Origin: Gracilibacillus suaedae
GTDB lineage: Bacteria > Bacillota > Bacilli > Bacillales > Amphibacillaceae
DNA: 64,000 bases
Assembly: GCF_017599345.1 (NCBI RefSeq)
Contig: NZ_JAGFVL010000006.1
Coordinates: forward strand, 62,001 to 126,000
Direction: 5' to 3'
In this document: positions 8,723 to 17,214 of the stretch, piece after piece
Numbering within the stretch: the stretch's first letter is position 1
Layout: every line of letters starts with the position of its first letter
Notes under the pieces: generated by a model
The model's database searches: none
What the model saw: the letters and a program-made list of their open reading frames with translations, nothing else
Told to the model about the DNA's origin: nothing
Made by a program: the position numbers and the translations under genes

Positions 8723-8752
8723 ACTGAGCGAAATTTTGCTCAGTTTTTCTTA
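8723..8752 (+). terminator. terminator-like hairpin closing repeat copy A
   Basis: ACTGAGC (8723-8729) and GCTCAGT (8738-8744) form a stem followed by TTTTCTT. Equivalent hairpins close copies B (12238-12264), C (17069-17095) and D (44022-44047). Confidence 0.65.
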
Positions 8753-8887
8753 ATGGGAATTTCATGTCAATAATATGTAAATGTGAATCCAAGATTTTCA
8801 AGTATCTCTCCTTCAAACAATTTATCTAAGTGATTGATTAAAATCCTTAACTTATTATATAAAGTCTACATTTTTACAGGATTTTCT

Positions 8888-8895
8888 CATACAAT
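8888..8895 (+). promoter_or_regulatory. possible sporulation sigma-E -10 element for cwlJ
   Basis: CATACAAT matches the sigma-E/sigma-K -10 pattern just upstream of cwlJ, a gene transcribed by sigma-E in B. subtilis. The -35 region is poor and the implied leader would be only about 13 nt, so this is weak. Confidence 0.25.
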
Positions 8896-8914
8896 TCTCT
8901 TAGAGGTGATGAAA

Positions 8915-9355
8915 ATGGCACGAGTAAAATATACAGACAGTGACGTAGCTTTAATGGCAAGGATGATGAGAGCAGAAGCAGAAGGTGAAGGAAAACTAGG
9001 GATGCTTATGGTTGGTAATGTAATTGTAAATAGACTAAAAGCTAACTGTTTAGATTTTGAAGGTTTAAGGACCATACCGAATGTCATTTATCAAGTACAA
9101 GGTGGAAATTATTCATTTGAAGCAGTACAAAAGGGAAACGTTTTTTATCATAGAGCAAGAAGTGTAGAAAAGCGTTTAGCTAAAAAAACCTTAGACTACT
9201 GGAGAGAGCATCCTTCTAAACATGCGCTTTGGTATTTTAATCCATATGGTGAATGTCCTTCTTCATGGTATGGTCAACCATTTACAGGGCAATACAAACA
9301 ACATTGCTATTATGAACCAGAGGCTAATACTTGTGAAGGTGCCTATAGATGGTGA
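8915..9355 (+). CDS. cwlJ: spore cortex-lytic cell wall hydrolase CwlJ
   Basis: A 146-residue hydrolase_2 (SleB/CwlJ catalytic) domain protein without a signal peptide, as is typical of CwlJ, which sits in the spore coat and degrades cortex peptidoglycan during germination. Signatures are ARMMRAEAEGEGKLGMLMVG with the catalytic Glu, VIVNRLKANCLDF, and a C-terminal HALWYFNP and GQYKQHCYY. The frame is open further upstream, but AGAGGTGATG before the ATG at 8915 gives the family-typical N-terminus MARVKYTDSDV; ATG 8909 is an alternative. It stands alone between repeats and a pseudogene. No gerQ partner is nearby. It shows the organism makes spores. Confidence 0.9.
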   Translation: MARVKYTDSDVALMARMMRAEAEGEGKLGMLMVGNVIVNRLKANCLDFEGLRTIPNVIYQVQGGNYSFEAVQKGNVFYHRARSVEKRLAKKTLDYWREHPSKHALWYFNPYGECPSSWYGQPFTGQYKQHCYYEPEANTCEGAYRW

Positions 9356-9494
9356 AAAATCACAAATTAGATAGATTTTTTGATCCATGGTTCTTTTAGT
9401 CAAATTTTATAATCAATTTATCCTCACTACATTCAGTTAATTCCTTTCCACGCTAAATATTCTCGAACACATTCGCCCGAATAATTAAGTTTCA

Positions 9495-9880
9495 ATTCTA
9501 TTAATGGGAAGATGGATTTGAAGAATAAACCAATCATTATTAATCTCTCTCTGCATCCATTTCTCCCACCAGTTTTTTAGACAAATACAGACCAGTCCCA
9601 CTTGCTTCTGTATTTGTTCTGCTAGTAATTTCTGTATAGAAGCGCATAAATCCTTTTTTCGCGGCAACTTAGCTATCTAGATTGATGTCATTTTTTACAA
9701 TAAAGACGATATAGTCTTCTTCGTTTCTATAATGGATAACCGCTTTACTTTTGGCATAACGAATGATGTTTTGTACGATATTTTGAATAACGCTAGTAAG
9801 CATTAATGGATCGGCAATAATTTGTCGGTCCATTATTTGTTCAGGAAAATAAGTGGGAGGTATAAATAATTTAACTAGAA
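9495..9880 (-). pseudogene. remnant of a sensor histidine kinase (HATPase domain)
   Basis: The minus strand encodes a broken kinase C-terminus. The N-box SVIQNIVQNIIRYAKS and the following strand read in frame to a stop near 9673. A second segment in another frame has the G2 box TEASGTGLYLSKKLVGEM and ends in stops near 9502. The G1 box (DxGxG) between them is missing, and the sensor, H-box and all upstream sequence are absent. The style resembles BceS/intramembrane-sensing kinases. It is non-functional. The rest of the 9356-10049 gap shows nothing else I can support except the inverted repeat before the DeoR gene. Confidence 0.7.
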
Positions 9881-10009
9881 AAGTATAAAAAAGTGTAAAA
9901 AATTAATTGTAAATTTATAACTTATACTACATCGTCAATTCAAAACAGAGAATGATTTTTAATATCCTTCAAGTATATTTTCTCTTCCTTATACATAATG
10001 TTTTAAAAA

Positions 10010-10034
10010 TGTTCGATTTAAACAATAACGAACA
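10010..10034. promoter_or_regulatory. inverted repeat before the DeoR-family regulator (possible autoregulatory operator)
   Basis: TGTTCG (10010-10015) and CGAACA (10029-10034) form an interrupted palindrome just before the ribosome site. DeoR-family proteins usually bind repeats in their own promoter region, so this is a candidate operator. Confidence 0.35.
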
Positions 10035-10049
10035 AAGTGAGGAATATAT

Positions 10050-10823
10050 ATGGAAAAATCGTTGAATCGAAGGCAATACAAGATCTACAACCTATTAAAA
10101 ATAGAAGATGATGTAAAAGTAAATGAATTATCCCAAAAATTTAATGTAGCAGAAATGACAATTAGAAGAGATTTAGAGAAATTAGAAGAATACGGCTTAG
10201 CAAAACGCATATTTGGAGGCGCTATCTTATCTGCTAATACGGATATTACCTTTAATCGCCGTAATGTATTACATGTTAAAGAAAAACAATCGATTGGCTA
10301 TGTTGCAGCACAATATGTTCAAAATGGTGATTCTATATTTATTGATGCTGGCACAACAACTCCACATTTCGCCCGTTATTTATCAAGTAGTTTGGTGATT
10401 TCGCTTGTCACAAATGGAGTGAATATTGTTTCAGACATTCATGATTCGAACAAAGAAACGATTTTGCTAGGCGGTATCTATCGAGAATCTACGAGATCTT
10501 TAGTTGGGCCAATTACCCAGTCTCACCTAGATAATTTATATTTTGATAAGGTATTTCTATCTGCTTCAGGTTTTTCTGTAGAGAAGGGGTTTACAAACTC
10601 GAACAGCTTAGAAGTTCAAATAAAACAAAAAGTGATTAAACAATCAAATCAAGTTAATCTTCTCATAGATAGTTCTAAATTTGAAAAAAATTATCTTCAC
10701 AAAATCGGTAATTTACACGATATTCACCGAATTTTCACAGAGAAAGTACCACCAGACAATCAGAAAAAAGCCATAGAGCAATCAGGAGTAGAACTTGTCA
10801 TATGTGACACCTTCTTACAATAG
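10050..10823 (+). CDS. DeoR/GlpR family transcriptional regulator
   Basis: A 257-residue repressor. The N-terminal HTH_DeoR domain contains the recognition segment NVAEMTIRRDLEKLEEYGL (residues ~30-50). The C-terminal DeoRC sensor domain carries the phosphosugar-binding DAGTTTPHFARYL. Such proteins repress sugar catabolic operons and release DNA on binding a phosphorylated sugar. It lies 65 bp upstream of a ribose-type ABC importer, a PfkB kinase and an aldolase, so these are its likely targets and the kinase product a likely effector. GTGAGGA precedes the ATG. Confidence 0.92.
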   Translation: MEKSLNRRQYKIYNLLKIEDDVKVNELSQKFNVAEMTIRRDLEKLEEYGLAKRIFGGAILSANTDITFNRRNVLHVKEKQSIGYVAAQYVQNGDSIFIDAGTTTPHFARYLSSSLVISLVTNGVNIVSDIHDSNKETILLGGIYRESTRSLVGPITQSHLDNLYFDKVFLSASGFSVEKGFTNSNSLEVQIKQKVIKQSNQVNLLIDSSKFEKNYLHKIGNLHDIHRIFTEKVPPDNQKKAIEQSGVELVICDTFLQ

Positions 10824-10839
10824 GATGGATAACGTTAAT

Positions 10840-10856
10840 AATCACATGATGTGATT
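10840..10856. promoter_or_regulatory. 17-bp perfect palindrome before the binding-protein gene
   Basis: AATCACAT-G-ATGTGATT is perfectly symmetrical and lies between the DeoR gene and the ABC binding-protein gene. It is a plausible operator for a dimeric regulator. A CRP-like half-site look (TGTGA/TCACA) is noted, but no CRP is known to act this way in Bacillaceae. Confidence 0.4.
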
Positions 10857-10888
10857 GATTAAAAAATGGATAAGGGAGAGGTCAAGCT

Positions 10889-11872
10889 ATGAAAAAGAAA
10901 GGCTTATTACTGTTGTTATTATCGGTCTCATTCGTTTTGTTGTTAGCTGCTTGTAATGAGGAGACCGAAAGTGATGGAGAGAATGATTCGGGAAATGAAG
11001 CTGGCGAAGAGAACTCTGATCGCTATACTTTCGGTTATACTTCCATGACACAAAACAATCCTTTTTTTCAAGTCTTAGAGGAGGCCATTAGAGAAAAAGT
11101 GGAAGCAAATGGTGATGAGTTAATTACAACCAATCCAGCGATGGAGGTTGAGTTACAAATTAATCAGATTGAGGACATGATTGCTCAAGATATTGATGCA
11201 ATTTTTCTGAATCCGGTTGATTGGGAAGGAATCAGACCAGCGTTAGCGATGTTAGAAGAAGCAGATATCCCAATTATTAATTATGATACCGAAGTTAAGG
11301 ATTTTGAATATGTGACAGCATATGTAGGGTCTGACAATAAAAATGCAGGAAAAGTAGCAGGTGAAGATTTAGTTGAAAGGTTTCCTGATGGCGGTGAAAT
11401 AGCGGTTCTAGACAGTCCAACGATGAACTCGATTAATGATCGTATTGAAGGATTTATGGAAGCAATTGAAGGACATAATTTTGAAGTTGTTGCCCAACAG
11501 GATGCCAAAGGTGATTTGGAAACTGCGCTTGATATTACGGAAGATATTTTGCAGGCACACCCTGACATCATTGCGATAATGGGCGGGAATGATCCAACTG
11601 CACTAGGTGCTTTAGCAGCGACAAAGTCCAATAATATACAAGATATTGCGATCTACGGTGTAGACGGTTCACCAGATGCAAAAGCTGCGATCGCAGAAGG
11701 CGGTCCATTTGTAGGTACAGGTGCTCAATCCCCGATTTCAATCGGTGAAATGTCTGTCGATGTTGCGTATCAAATCTTAAATGGTGAAGATTACGAAGAG
11801 AGAACACCGGTAGATACGTTTCTAATTAACGAGGAGAATGTGGAGGAATATGGGTTAGACAGCTGGCAATAA
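10889..11872 (+). CDS. ribose-type sugar ABC transporter substrate-binding lipoprotein
   Basis: A 327-residue periplasmic-binding-protein type 1 (RbsB-like) lipoprotein. A signal peptide ends in the lipobox LLAAC (Cys ~22), followed by an acidic Glu/Asp/Ser linker and then the binding fold from about residue 47 (YTFGYTSMTQNNPFFQVLEE). Sugar-site segments DAIFLNPVDWEGI, GSDNKNAGKVAGEDL and MGGNDPTALGALAA are visible. It captures a monosaccharide at the outer membrane face and delivers it to the permease encoded downstream. It is separated from the ATPase gene by 420 bp occupied by repeat copy B. The exact sugar is not readable. Confidence 0.92.
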   Translation: MKKKGLLLLLLSVSFVLLLAACNEETESDGENDSGNEAGEENSDRYTFGYTSMTQNNPFFQVLEEAIREKVEANGDELITTNPAMEVELQINQIEDMIAQDIDAIFLNPVDWEGIRPALAMLEEADIPIINYDTEVKDFEYVTAYVGSDNKNAGKVAGEDLVERFPDGGEIAVLDSPTMNSINDRIEGFMEAIEGHNFEVVAQQDAKGDLETALDITEDILQAHPDIIAIMGGNDPTALGALAATKSNNIQDIAIYGVDGSPDAKAAIAEGGPFVGTGAQSPISIGEMSVDVAYQILNGEDYEERTPVDTFLINEENVEEYGLDSWQ

Positions 11873-12030
11873 ATAAAGCAGGTTTACCAAACAATCGGGT
11901 TCTTGTCTATCTCCAAGCGCAAGAAACTAGGCGAGTTCACGAAATTGGTTTTAACCATTATTAGTGATTTCTCATGTTATATCTATTGCATTTCCACTGG
12001 GATAATAAACCATGTTGCTAGGTCTTACAA

Positions 12031-12264
12031 ATGTTGTAGCACAGGTATAAAGCGAAGGTCGCCCACTTCCACTCCTGTGGGAATTGTTTGACTTAAAGAT
12101 CCACTTTTTCGAGCGGTTTTTGCTCGAAAAAGTAAACCCGCGGAAGGGATGTGGGCAGCCGGAGTGGTGGTCAAGTTATTCAAGTATTTCATCATGGATG
12201 CTAGAGAAATGGTAAATCTTTAGCTTTTAGTCATAAAGACTGAGCGGGTTTCTCAGTTTTGCTT
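12031..12264 (+). repeat. interspersed structured repeat, copy B (within the ABC operon)
   Basis: Core repeat with the short form of the hairpin: it has GTAAACCCGCGG, lacking the TAGCTGAAGGAC segment of copies A, D and E. Outer stem GCCCACTTCC/GGATGTGGGC; inner stem CTTTTTCGAGC/GCTCGAAAAAG. It closes with CTGAG...CTCAG followed by TTTTGCTT (12238-12264), a terminator-like end. It fills most of the 420-bp gap between the binding-protein gene and the ATPase gene of one transport system, and could reduce downstream expression relative to the binding protein. The first 150 bp of the gap show no other feature. Confidence 0.8.
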
Positions 12265-12292
12265 AAACAAGATCTAGAAAAGAGGTGATGGT

Positions 12293-13792
12293 ATGAGTGC
12301 AAAGCTATTAAGTATGAATCGAATCACCAAGTCATTTCCAGGAGTAAACGCATTAAAAGAAGCTGGGCTACAGCTGGAAGCTGGAGAAGTGCATGCATTG
12401 TTAGGAGAGAATGGTGCTGGGAAATCAACATTGATTAAAGTTTTAGGTGGGATCTATCAGCCGGATGATGGTGAAATTTTTGTTAATGGAAAGAAAGTAA
12501 CAATAGAGAAGGTTACGGATGCTCAAGCAAATGGGGTCAGTATTATTCATCAAGAAATAGTGCTCGTTCCTTATTTGTCGATTGCAGAGAATATTTATCT
12601 AGGAAGAGAACCATTAACTAAAAGTGGATTTGTTGATTTGGAGAAAATGATAGTGGATTCGAAAAAATACCTAGCAGATTTTGGTCTGGATTTGAATCCG
12701 AAAACGATCATTAGAGAATTGACGGTAGCGCAACAACAAATGATCGAGATTATTAAAGCGGTATCATTCGAAGCGAAAATTATTGTGATGGATGAACCAA
12801 CATCCTCCTTAACAGATAAAGAAGTAAAGTCATTATTCCAGACCATTCGCAGTTTAAAAAAGCGACAGGTAGGGATCATTTATATTTCCCATCGAATGGA
12901 AGAGTTATTTGAGATTACCGATCACATTACTGTTATGAGGGATGGTGAATATGTTGGAACTGTCAAGACGAAGGAAACAACGCATGATCAATTAGTAGCG
13001 ATGATGGTAGGTAGAAGCTTAAGCAATATCTATTATCGTGAAAAAGGATGGGAGACTAGCGAAACAGTATTAGAGGTTCATCATCTATCTAAGCAAGGTG
13101 TCATCGAAGATATTAGTTTTGATTTGAAGAAAGGTGAAATTTTAGGTTTTTCAGGTTTAGTAGGGGCAGGAAGATCAGAGTTAATGCGGTGTATATTTGG
13201 TATTGATGACTATGATAGCGGGGAAATTCTGCTGAATGGCAAGCATGTAAAAATTGAACAGCCTAATGATGCGATGAATCAAGGACTAGCATATGTACCG
13301 GAAAACAGAAAGGATCAGGGTTTATTCCTGTCTAAAGCAGTGGATTATAATATGTCGATTAAAATCCTCGATAAATTTATAAAAGGCTTACGTGTAAACG
13401 ATAAAGTCGAACAGCAGCAGGTAGATCACTATATTAATGAATTAAATATCAAGACACCCCATGCGAAGCAGACGGTAAGAAATTTAAGTGGTGGAAACCA
13501 GCAGAAGGTATTGATATCTAGATGGCTTGCGACGAAACCAGATGTATTAATTCTGGATGAGCCAACACGAGGAGTAGATGTTGGCGCTAAGTTTGAAATT
13601 TACTCCATCATGCAAAAGCTGGTTGAAGAAGGTGTTTCGATCATTATGATTTCATCCGAATTACCAGAAGTTATTAACATGAGTGATCGAGTAGTGGTGA
13701 TGTATAAAGGAAAAGTCGGAAATATTTTAAACGGAAAAGAAATCAAACAAGAACAAATCATGTATTACGCTACAGGAGGTGGGAAAAGATGA
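12293..13792 (+). CDS. sugar ABC transporter ATP-binding protein, RbsA/MglA type
   Basis: A 499-residue ATPase with two fused nucleotide-binding domains. Domain 1 has Walker A GENGAGKST (~38-46), the family-typical degenerate signature LTVAQQQ and Walker B IIVMDEPTSSL. Domain 2 has the degenerate Walker A GLVGAGRSEL, an intact LSGGNQQKV and Walker B VLILDEPTRGVD. This asymmetry is normal for CUT2-class importers. It powers uptake of the sugar bound by the upstream lipoprotein. GAGGTGATGG precedes the ATG, and the stop overlaps the permease start. Confidence 0.94.
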   Translation: MSAKLLSMNRITKSFPGVNALKEAGLQLEAGEVHALLGENGAGKSTLIKVLGGIYQPDDGEIFVNGKKVTIEKVTDAQANGVSIIHQEIVLVPYLSIAENIYLGREPLTKSGFVDLEKMIVDSKKYLADFGLDLNPKTIIRELTVAQQQMIEIIKAVSFEAKIIVMDEPTSSLTDKEVKSLFQTIRSLKKRQVGIIYISHRMEELFEITDHITVMRDGEYVGTVKTKETTHDQLVAMMVGRSLSNIYYREKGWETSETVLEVHHLSKQGVIEDISFDLKKGEILGFSGLVGAGRSELMRCIFGIDDYDSGEILLNGKHVKIEQPNDAMNQGLAYVPENRKDQGLFLSKAVDYNMSIKILDKFIKGLRVNDKVEQQQVDHYINELNIKTPHAKQTVRNLSGGNQQKVLISRWLATKPDVLILDEPTRGVDVGAKFEIYSIMQKLVEEGVSIIMISSELPEVINMSDRVVVMYKGKVGNILNGKEIKQEQIMYYATGGGKR

Positions 13793-14787
13793 CTCCATTA
13801 ACTTATGAAAATGGTAAAGAATCGATCTGGTTTAAAATCAGTCATGCTGTTACGGGTTTTGTTAGAGAAAATATGGGAATTTTAATTGGATTAATTGTAT
13901 TATGTATCTTTATTTCGATTGTGAATCCTGATTTTTTGTCTTCTAACAATCTCATGAATGTATTAAGACAAACCTCTACCAACATGTATTTAGCGATAGC
14001 GATGACTATGGTGATTATTTTAGGAGGTATCGATTTATCGGTAGGCTCTATTATTGCAGTAACGGGCGTTGTAACAACGCTATTAATTGCAATGTTAGGT
14101 TTCCCTGTCTGGGTGGCAGTTGCGGCAGGATTGTTAGTCGGCATGCTTTTCGGTGCATTTAACGGCTATGTGGTTGCCACTACGATTATTCCTCCTTTTA
14201 TTGTCACCTTAGCGACAATGAATATTGCCAGAGGAGCAGCCTATGTCTTTAGTGATGGAAAACCGGTAAGGGTTATGTCAGATTCATTCAATAACATTGG
14301 TTCTGGTTATATCGGCGGATTTTTGCCAGCTCCTGTCCTTTATTTAATCATTATTCTTATCATTGCTTATATCATAATGAATAAAACGAAACTAGGAAGA
14401 TATATGTATGCGGTTGGTGGTAATCCAGAAGCAGCTAAATTTGCCGGAATAAATATTAAGAAGATCAAGATCCTTGCTTATACTTTTAGCGGTCTGATGG
14501 CAGGTGTTGCGGGGATTGTTTTATCTTCGAGAATGTTCTCTGGCCAGCCGACAGCAGGTGATATGGCGGAGTTAGATGCGATTGCCGCAGTTGTATTGGG
14601 TGGAACAAGTATGGCAGGTGGTTCAGGGAAGATCGGTGGAACAGTAATCGGTGCGCTTATCATCGGTGTTTTAAGCAACGGTCTCAATTTAATGGGAGTC
14701 AGCTCTTTTTGGCAATACATTGTAAAAGGTACTGTTATCCTTATCGCGGTATACGCTGATGTGATTAAGAAGCGGAATCAATTGTAA
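13789..14787 (+). CDS. sugar ABC transporter permease, RbsC type
   Basis: A 332-residue membrane permease of the CUT2 class with eight to ten hydrophobic segments. Family marks are MVIILGGIDLSVGSIIA near residue 70-85 and the cytoplasmic loop YAVGGNPEAAKFAGINI near 206-222, plus AVVLGGTSMAGG. It overlaps the ATPase gene by four bases (ATGA) and is followed at 29 bp by a sugar kinase. The operon order RbsA-RbsC-kinase-aldolase points to uptake of an unphosphorylated monosaccharide. Confidence 0.93.
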   Translation: MTPLTYENGKESIWFKISHAVTGFVRENMGILIGLIVLCIFISIVNPDFLSSNNLMNVLRQTSTNMYLAIAMTMVIILGGIDLSVGSIIAVTGVVTTLLIAMLGFPVWVAVAAGLLVGMLFGAFNGYVVATTIIPPFIVTLATMNIARGAAYVFSDGKPVRVMSDSFNNIGSGYIGGFLPAPVLYLIIILIIAYIIMNKTKLGRYMYAVGGNPEAAKFAGINIKKIKILAYTFSGLMAGVAGIVLSSRMFSGQPTAGDMAELDAIAAVVLGGTSMAGGSGKIGGTVIGALIIGVLSNGLNLMGVSSFWQYIVKGTVILIAVYADVIKKRNQL

Positions 14788-14816
14788 AATGGTTCATACA
14801 GGCAGGGGGGGTATTT

Positions 14817-15836
14817 TTGCGCGAGGGAATTGCAATTGCCGGTACGGTAATGGTTGATGAAATTAAGTCAGTGAGTGGATACCCAGCTAAATCAGAATTA
14901 ACGACAATTGAACAAAGGAAGCGGTCAATGGGTGGGGCTGTTTCCAACTGTTCGCTTTCTTTGGCTCAAATAGATCCGACTCTTCCGATTGAAATTATTG
15001 CTTATTTTGGAGAAGACGAGAAAGGACAATATTTATATGAAGGCTTTTCAGAATATAAAAATATTGATTTAAGTAAGGTTCAGTTTACAGGAGAAACGCC
15101 ATTTACCGATGTCATTTTTGATGAATCTGATAAAACAAGAACCTTTTATACTTTTAAAGGAAACTCTACCTCTTTTAACGAAGGTGCCTTCCCATTTTCA
15201 AATATTCGGGCGAAAATATTGCATGTTGCTTATGTCCTTTTGTTAGATGCTTTAGATCAAGAGGATGAGCAGTACGGGACCAAGCTAGCTAAACTATTAT
15301 ATCTTGCCCAAAAAGAGGGGATTCAAACTTCTATTGATGTCGTAAGTGAAAATAAAGATAGATATGAAAAGGTAGTACCACCTGCATTAAAATATACGAA
15401 CTACTGCATTGTGAATGAATATGAAGCAGGGAAAAGTACTGGGATAGCATTGCGTGAACAGAATGACAGATTAATAGTGAACAACATAAAAAATGCATTA
15501 ACTAAGATGAAGAGTATAGGTGTACAAGATTGGGTAGTCATCCACGCACCTGAAGCAAGCTTTGGGTATAACGGGGAAGACTTTTATAGTTTACCATCTT
15601 TATTGATTGATAAAGAGAGAATAAAAGGAACAGTTGGAGCAGGTGACGCATATGCAGCTGGTATTCTCTTTGGCGCAGAGAAAGGTTATTCATTATATGA
15701 ATCGATGAAAATCGCAACCGCTAGTGCTGCTTCCTCTTTGTTAGAAGAAGACAGTGCTTCTGGTGTGAAAGATATACAAACATTAAAAGCGATGTATGTT
15801 AACTGGAAGAAACGCGATGATGCTTTTCTTCTATAA
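14817..15836 (+). CDS. PfkB-family carbohydrate kinase
   Basis: A 339-residue ribokinase-like kinase. The N-terminal substrate region has MGGAVSNCSLSLAQ; the C-terminal anion hole and catalytic base are in GTVGAGDAYAAGILFG (~270-285). It starts at a TTG preceded by a run of seven G, 5 nt away. The first ATG (14850) would remove the first beta strand, so I kept the TTG. It probably phosphorylates the imported sugar or its isomer, feeding the aldolase encoded 12 bp downstream. 1-Phosphofructokinase, tagatose-6-phosphate kinase and IolC-type activities all remain possible. Confidence 0.9.
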   Translation: MREGIAIAGTVMVDEIKSVSGYPAKSELTTIEQRKRSMGGAVSNCSLSLAQIDPTLPIEIIAYFGEDEKGQYLYEGFSEYKNIDLSKVQFTGETPFTDVIFDESDKTRTFYTFKGNSTSFNEGAFPFSNIRAKILHVAYVLLLDALDQEDEQYGTKLAKLLYLAQKEGIQTSIDVVSENKDRYEKVVPPALKYTNYCIVNEYEAGKSTGIALREQNDRLIVNNIKNALTKMKSIGVQDWVVIHAPEASFGYNGEDFYSLPSLLIDKERIKGTVGAGDAYAAGILFGAEKGYSLYESMKIATASAASSLLEEDSASGVKDIQTLKAMYVNWKKRDDAFLL

Positions 15837-15848
15837 GGGGGATAAACG

Positions 15849-16700
15849 ATGTTAATTACACTTAAAGAAAATCTGAAAATGGCGGAGAAAGGGAATTATG
15901 CAGTTGGTGCTTTTAATGTTCCTACTGTGGAATCGGCACGAGCAGCACTGGAGGCAGCAGAGGAGTTAAAAGCTCCGATTATTTTAGCGCATGCCGAGGT
16001 TCATAATGAGCTAATGCCACTAGAGTTTATTGGACCAATTTTGGTAGAATTGGCAAAAAAGGCAAGTGTACCGATTACGGTCCATCTGGATCATGGCTCT
16101 AGATTCGACTTAATCAAACAAGCGATTGATATAGGCTTCACCTCTGTCATGATTGATGCTTCTCATTTACCTTTTGAAGCAAATGTTAGAGAAGTGAAGA
16201 AAGTGGTAGAATATGCAAGGAAACGAAATGTTTCGGTGGAGGCAGAACTAGGAGTGATGACAGATTCGACAATAGGTAGTGGTGAAAGCTATGAAGATTC
16301 CGACAAAGACGATGGCATTTATACGGACCCGGAAATGGCCACAGCATTTGTAGCAGAAACAGATATTGATGCACTAGCTGCCGCGTTTGGTACCGTACAC
16401 GGTATATATTTAGAGGAGCCTATGCTTGACTTTGATCGCTTGCAACAAATCTATCGAAGAACAGGTAAACCAATTGTCATGCATGGTGGTTCCGGCCTTA
16501 AAGAAGAGGACTATACTCAAGTGATCAAGGCAGGAGTAAGGAAAATCAATTATTATAGCTATGTAGCAAAAGCAGGTGCAGAAGCAGTAAAGCATTATGT
16601 TAACCATAAGGAACATATTTTTTATCATGATATAACTGCCGTCGCAAAAAAAGCGATGAAACAAAATTATCAACGCGCTATCGAAATATTCATGAATTAA
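15849..16700 (+). CDS. class II fructose/tagatose-bisphosphate aldolase family protein
   Basis: A 283-residue zinc aldolase. Metal and substrate residues are seen in PITVHLDHG (~76-84), VEAELGVMTD (~130), GTVHGIY (~180) and MHGGSGL (~211). It cleaves a ketose (bis)phosphate to dihydroxyacetone phosphate and an aldehyde. Usual family length is 280-290. It is the last gene of the sugar operon and is followed by a strong terminator. With the PfkB kinase it gives a complete route from imported sugar to triose phosphates, but whether the substrate is fructose, tagatose or a deoxy-keto acid form cannot be read. Confidence 0.9.
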   Translation: MLITLKENLKMAEKGNYAVGAFNVPTVESARAALEAAEELKAPIILAHAEVHNELMPLEFIGPILVELAKKASVPITVHLDHGSRFDLIKQAIDIGFTSVMIDASHLPFEANVREVKKVVEYARKRNVSVEAELGVMTDSTIGSGESYEDSDKDDGIYTDPEMATAFVAETDIDALAAAFGTVHGIYLEEPMLDFDRLQQIYRRTGKPIVMHGGSGLKEEDYTQVIKAGVRKINYYSYVAKAGAEAVKHYVNHKEHIFYHDITAVAKKAMKQNYQRAIEIFMN

Positions 16701-16705
16701 TAGTA

Positions 16706-16750
16706 GAAAGCTTGCAAGCACCTGAACAGGGAGTTGCAAGCTTTCTTTTT
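16706..16750 (+). terminator. rho-independent terminator of the sugar operon
   Basis: GAAAGCTTGCAA (16706-16717) pairs perfectly with TTGCAAGCTTTC (16734-16745) and is followed by five T. Confidence 0.9.
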
Positions 16751-16858
16751 ATAAGGAAAAAAACATATAGCCGTTAGTATCACAAATTTATTTAGAGAAT
16801 GCATGCTATATTCTAGCGCTTTTATGGGATAATAATCCAAGTTTCTAGCTCTGACATA

Positions 16859-17095
16859 TGTTGTAGAGCAGCACTTAGCGAAGGCCGCCCACTTTCACTC
16901 CTGTGGGAATTGTTTGACCTGAAGATCACTTTTTCGAGCGGGTTTTGCTCGGGAAAGTAAACCCCACGGAAAGAGAAGTGGGCAGCCGGAGCGATAGTCA
17001 AACAGCCGATATATGTCATAATGGATACTTGAGTAACTGCAGATCTACTTCGCATTTAGTAATAGGATTGAGCGTTTTTTGCTCAGATTTTCTTT
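16859..17095 (+). repeat. interspersed structured repeat, copy C
   Basis: Short-form copy, like B (GTAAACCCCACGG). Outer stem GCCCACTT/AAGTGGGC; inner CTTTTTCGAGC/GCTCGGGAAAG has two changes that weaken the stem. The 3' hairpin TTGAGC...GCTCAG is followed by ATTTTCTTTT. It occupies most of the 514-bp gap between the aldolase terminator and the RDD gene. A TATAAT at 17132-17137 beyond it is a possible -10 for the RDD gene, but no good -35 is seen. Confidence 0.8.
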
Positions 17096-17214
17096 TCGTG
17101 AAAAATTCCCCTGTAGTACTCCTATTAATAGTATAATGGATAAAACATTGTATGTCCGCGAGATAGCTTCTATTATTTCGCAAACAGACTCACGCATTAA
17201 TAAGGAGGATTTAT

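Larger units (their letters stand above)
8262..8752 (+). repeat. interspersed structured repeat, copy A (extended form)
   Basis: First of five same-orientation copies of an intergenic repeat. The core (about 8505-8752) folds into a long imperfect hairpin: GCCCACTTTC (8534-8543) pairs with GAAAGTGGGC (8634-8643), GTGGG pairs with CCCAC, and ACTTTTTTGAGC (8576-8587) pairs with GCTCGAAAAAGT (8595-8606). It ends in a terminator-like CTGAGC hairpin. Copies A and D also share about 240 bp upstream, beginning at a CGAAGTA/TACTTCG inverted repeat. No long frame exists inside. Together with the remnant before it, this accounts for most of the 919-bp gap between the PTS gene and cwlJ. Confidence 0.85.

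Noticed and set aside
8262-8752. Insertion sequence
   Set aside because: No transposase frame and no clean terminal duplications were seen; described as a non-coding repeat instead.
9485-9667. 60-codon minus frame
   Set aside because: It is a shifted frame over the decayed histidine kinase; the kinase motifs are in the other frames.
10840-10856. CRP-type cAMP receptor site
   Set aside because: The TGTGA/TCACA look is there, but Bacillaceae do not use CRP-cAMP in this way; kept only as a generic palindrome.
11903-12091. 62-codon plus frame after the binding-protein gene
   Set aside because: It runs into repeat B, lacks a good start context and resembles no protein.
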